NCBI RefSeq assembly: GCF_023101665.1
Contig: NZ_CP082161.1
Span: 4,650,001 to 4,714,000 of the forward strand
DNA: 64,000 nt
Direction: 5' to 3'
DNA from: Bradyrhizobium sp. 195
Lineage (GTDB): Bacteria; Pseudomonadota; Alphaproteobacteria; Rhizobiales; Xanthobacteraceae
Shown here: one piece after another, positions 63,574-64,000 of the stretch
Numbering within the stretch: the first letter of the stretch is position 1
How the letters are laid out: every line of letters starts with the position of its first letter
The notes under the pieces: model-generated
Seen by the model: the letters and a program-made list of their open reading frames with translations, nothing else
Databases searched by the model: none
What the model was told of the DNA's origin: nothing
Made by a program: the position numbers and the translations under genes

Positions 63574-64000
63574 ATGGATGAAGTGATTAAGGCGAAGCGC
63601 CACCAGCAGAACGCGGGCTCCAGCCTGCGCGCAATTACGATCCGTGGCGCGCGCGAGCACAACCTCAAGAACATCGATGTCGAGATTCCCCGCGACAAGC
63701 TGGTGGTGTTCACCGGCCTGTCAGGCTCCGGAAAATCCTCGCTCGCCTTCGACACGATCTACGCCGAGGGCCAGCGCCGCTACGTCGAATCGTTGTCGGC
63801 CTACGCGCGTCAGTTCCTGGAGATGATGCAGAAGCCTGACGTCGACCAGATCGACGGCCTGTCGCCGGCGATCTCGATCGAGCAGAAGACGACCTCGAAG
63901 AACCCTCGCTCCACCGTCGGCACCGTCACCGAGATCTACGACTACATGCGCCTGCTCTGGGCGCGCGTCGGCGTGCCCTATTCGCCGGCCACGGGCCTTC
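63574..64000 (+). CDS. uvrA: Excinuclease ABC subunit A (5' part)
   Basis: The first 142 codons of UvrA, the damage-recognition ATPase of nucleotide excision repair; the gene runs off the window. After a short basic start the core reads [20 protein letters not shown], Walker [21 protein letters not shown], and [20 protein letters not shown]. An SOS box stands just upstream. Together with mfd at the other end of the window it belongs to transcription-coupled repair. Confidence 0.97.
   Translation, partial: MDEVIKAKRHQQNAGSSLRAITIRGAREHNLKNIDVEIPRDKLVVFTGLSGSGKSSLAFDTIYAEGQRRYVESLSAYARQFLEMMQKPDVDQIDGLSPAISIEQKTTSKNPRSTVGTVTEIYDYMRLLWARVGVPYSPATGL

Overview
The window reads as a chromosomal segment of an alphaproteobacterium of the order Hyphomicrobiales (Rhizobiales), most likely Bradyrhizobium. 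It is GC-rich. It carries the cyclic beta-1,3/1,6-glucan genes ndvC, ndvD and ndvB known from Bradyrhizobium, GTTC-N7-GTTC SOS boxes of the alphaproteobacterial type, an Omp25/31-like porin array, and many small proteins and palindromic intergenic repeats typical of that genus. The assignment rests on gene content and style; no search was run.

Region by region. 0-2.9 kb: a degenerate adenylate-forming enzyme and a degenerate GGDEF protein. 2.9-15.4 kb: housekeeping genes, with sdhE-mfd divergent from recG, a P-loop kinase-like protein, a DUF1932 dehydrogenase, a DUF502 membrane protein, and glmS and glmU with a small opposite-strand gene between them. 15.5-18.1 kb: a membrane-anchored coiled-coil protein, an MgtC-like protein and two small proteins. 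18.1-23.5 kb: the ndv glucan locus, followed by tRNA-Lys(TTT). 23.8-28.2 kb: a gene-poor accessory stretch with a frameshifted PIN-like toxin relic, several small proteins and two inverted copies of a 150-bp palindromic element. 28.3-32.2 kb: a second, divergent Mfd-type helicase and a candidate non-coding RNA. 32.2-45.0 kb: small exported and zinc-ribbon proteins, a Nudix hydrolase, an AI-2E-family permease, a formyltransferase, RidA, a DMT exporter, a caspase-like protein, cysK with an orphan BrnA antitoxin, and an acyltransferase. 45.0-54.0 kb: a minus-strand set of tgt, queA, two cyclophilins and coaD, interrupted by a plus-strand block of a patatin lipoprotein, a TetR regulator, a PepSY protein and asd. 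54.2-64.0 kb: kup, gyrA, ssb, three tandem porin genes and the start of uvrA.

How the genes work together. glmS and glmU make UDP-GlcNAc. ndvB, ndvC and ndvD make periplasmic cyclic glucan. queA and tgt act in queuosine tRNA modification. mfd, recG, uvrA, ssb and gyrA belong to DNA repair and topology, and ssb and uvrA each have their own SOS box. asd appears to be controlled by a transcription attenuator with a Thr/Lys-rich, probably leaderless, leader peptide. A TetR regulator and its probable operators tie the patatin lipoprotein and PepSY genes into a small regulon.

Most notable observations: the asd attenuator; an apparent ATT start codon in ndvC behind a strong Shine-Dalgarno; loss of all four zinc ligands in Tgt; the Mfd paralogue and adjacent candidate ncRNA; palindromic repeats filling six of the seven longer gaps between convergent genes; and an inverted copy of the tRNA-Lys anticodon arm just upstream of that tRNA.
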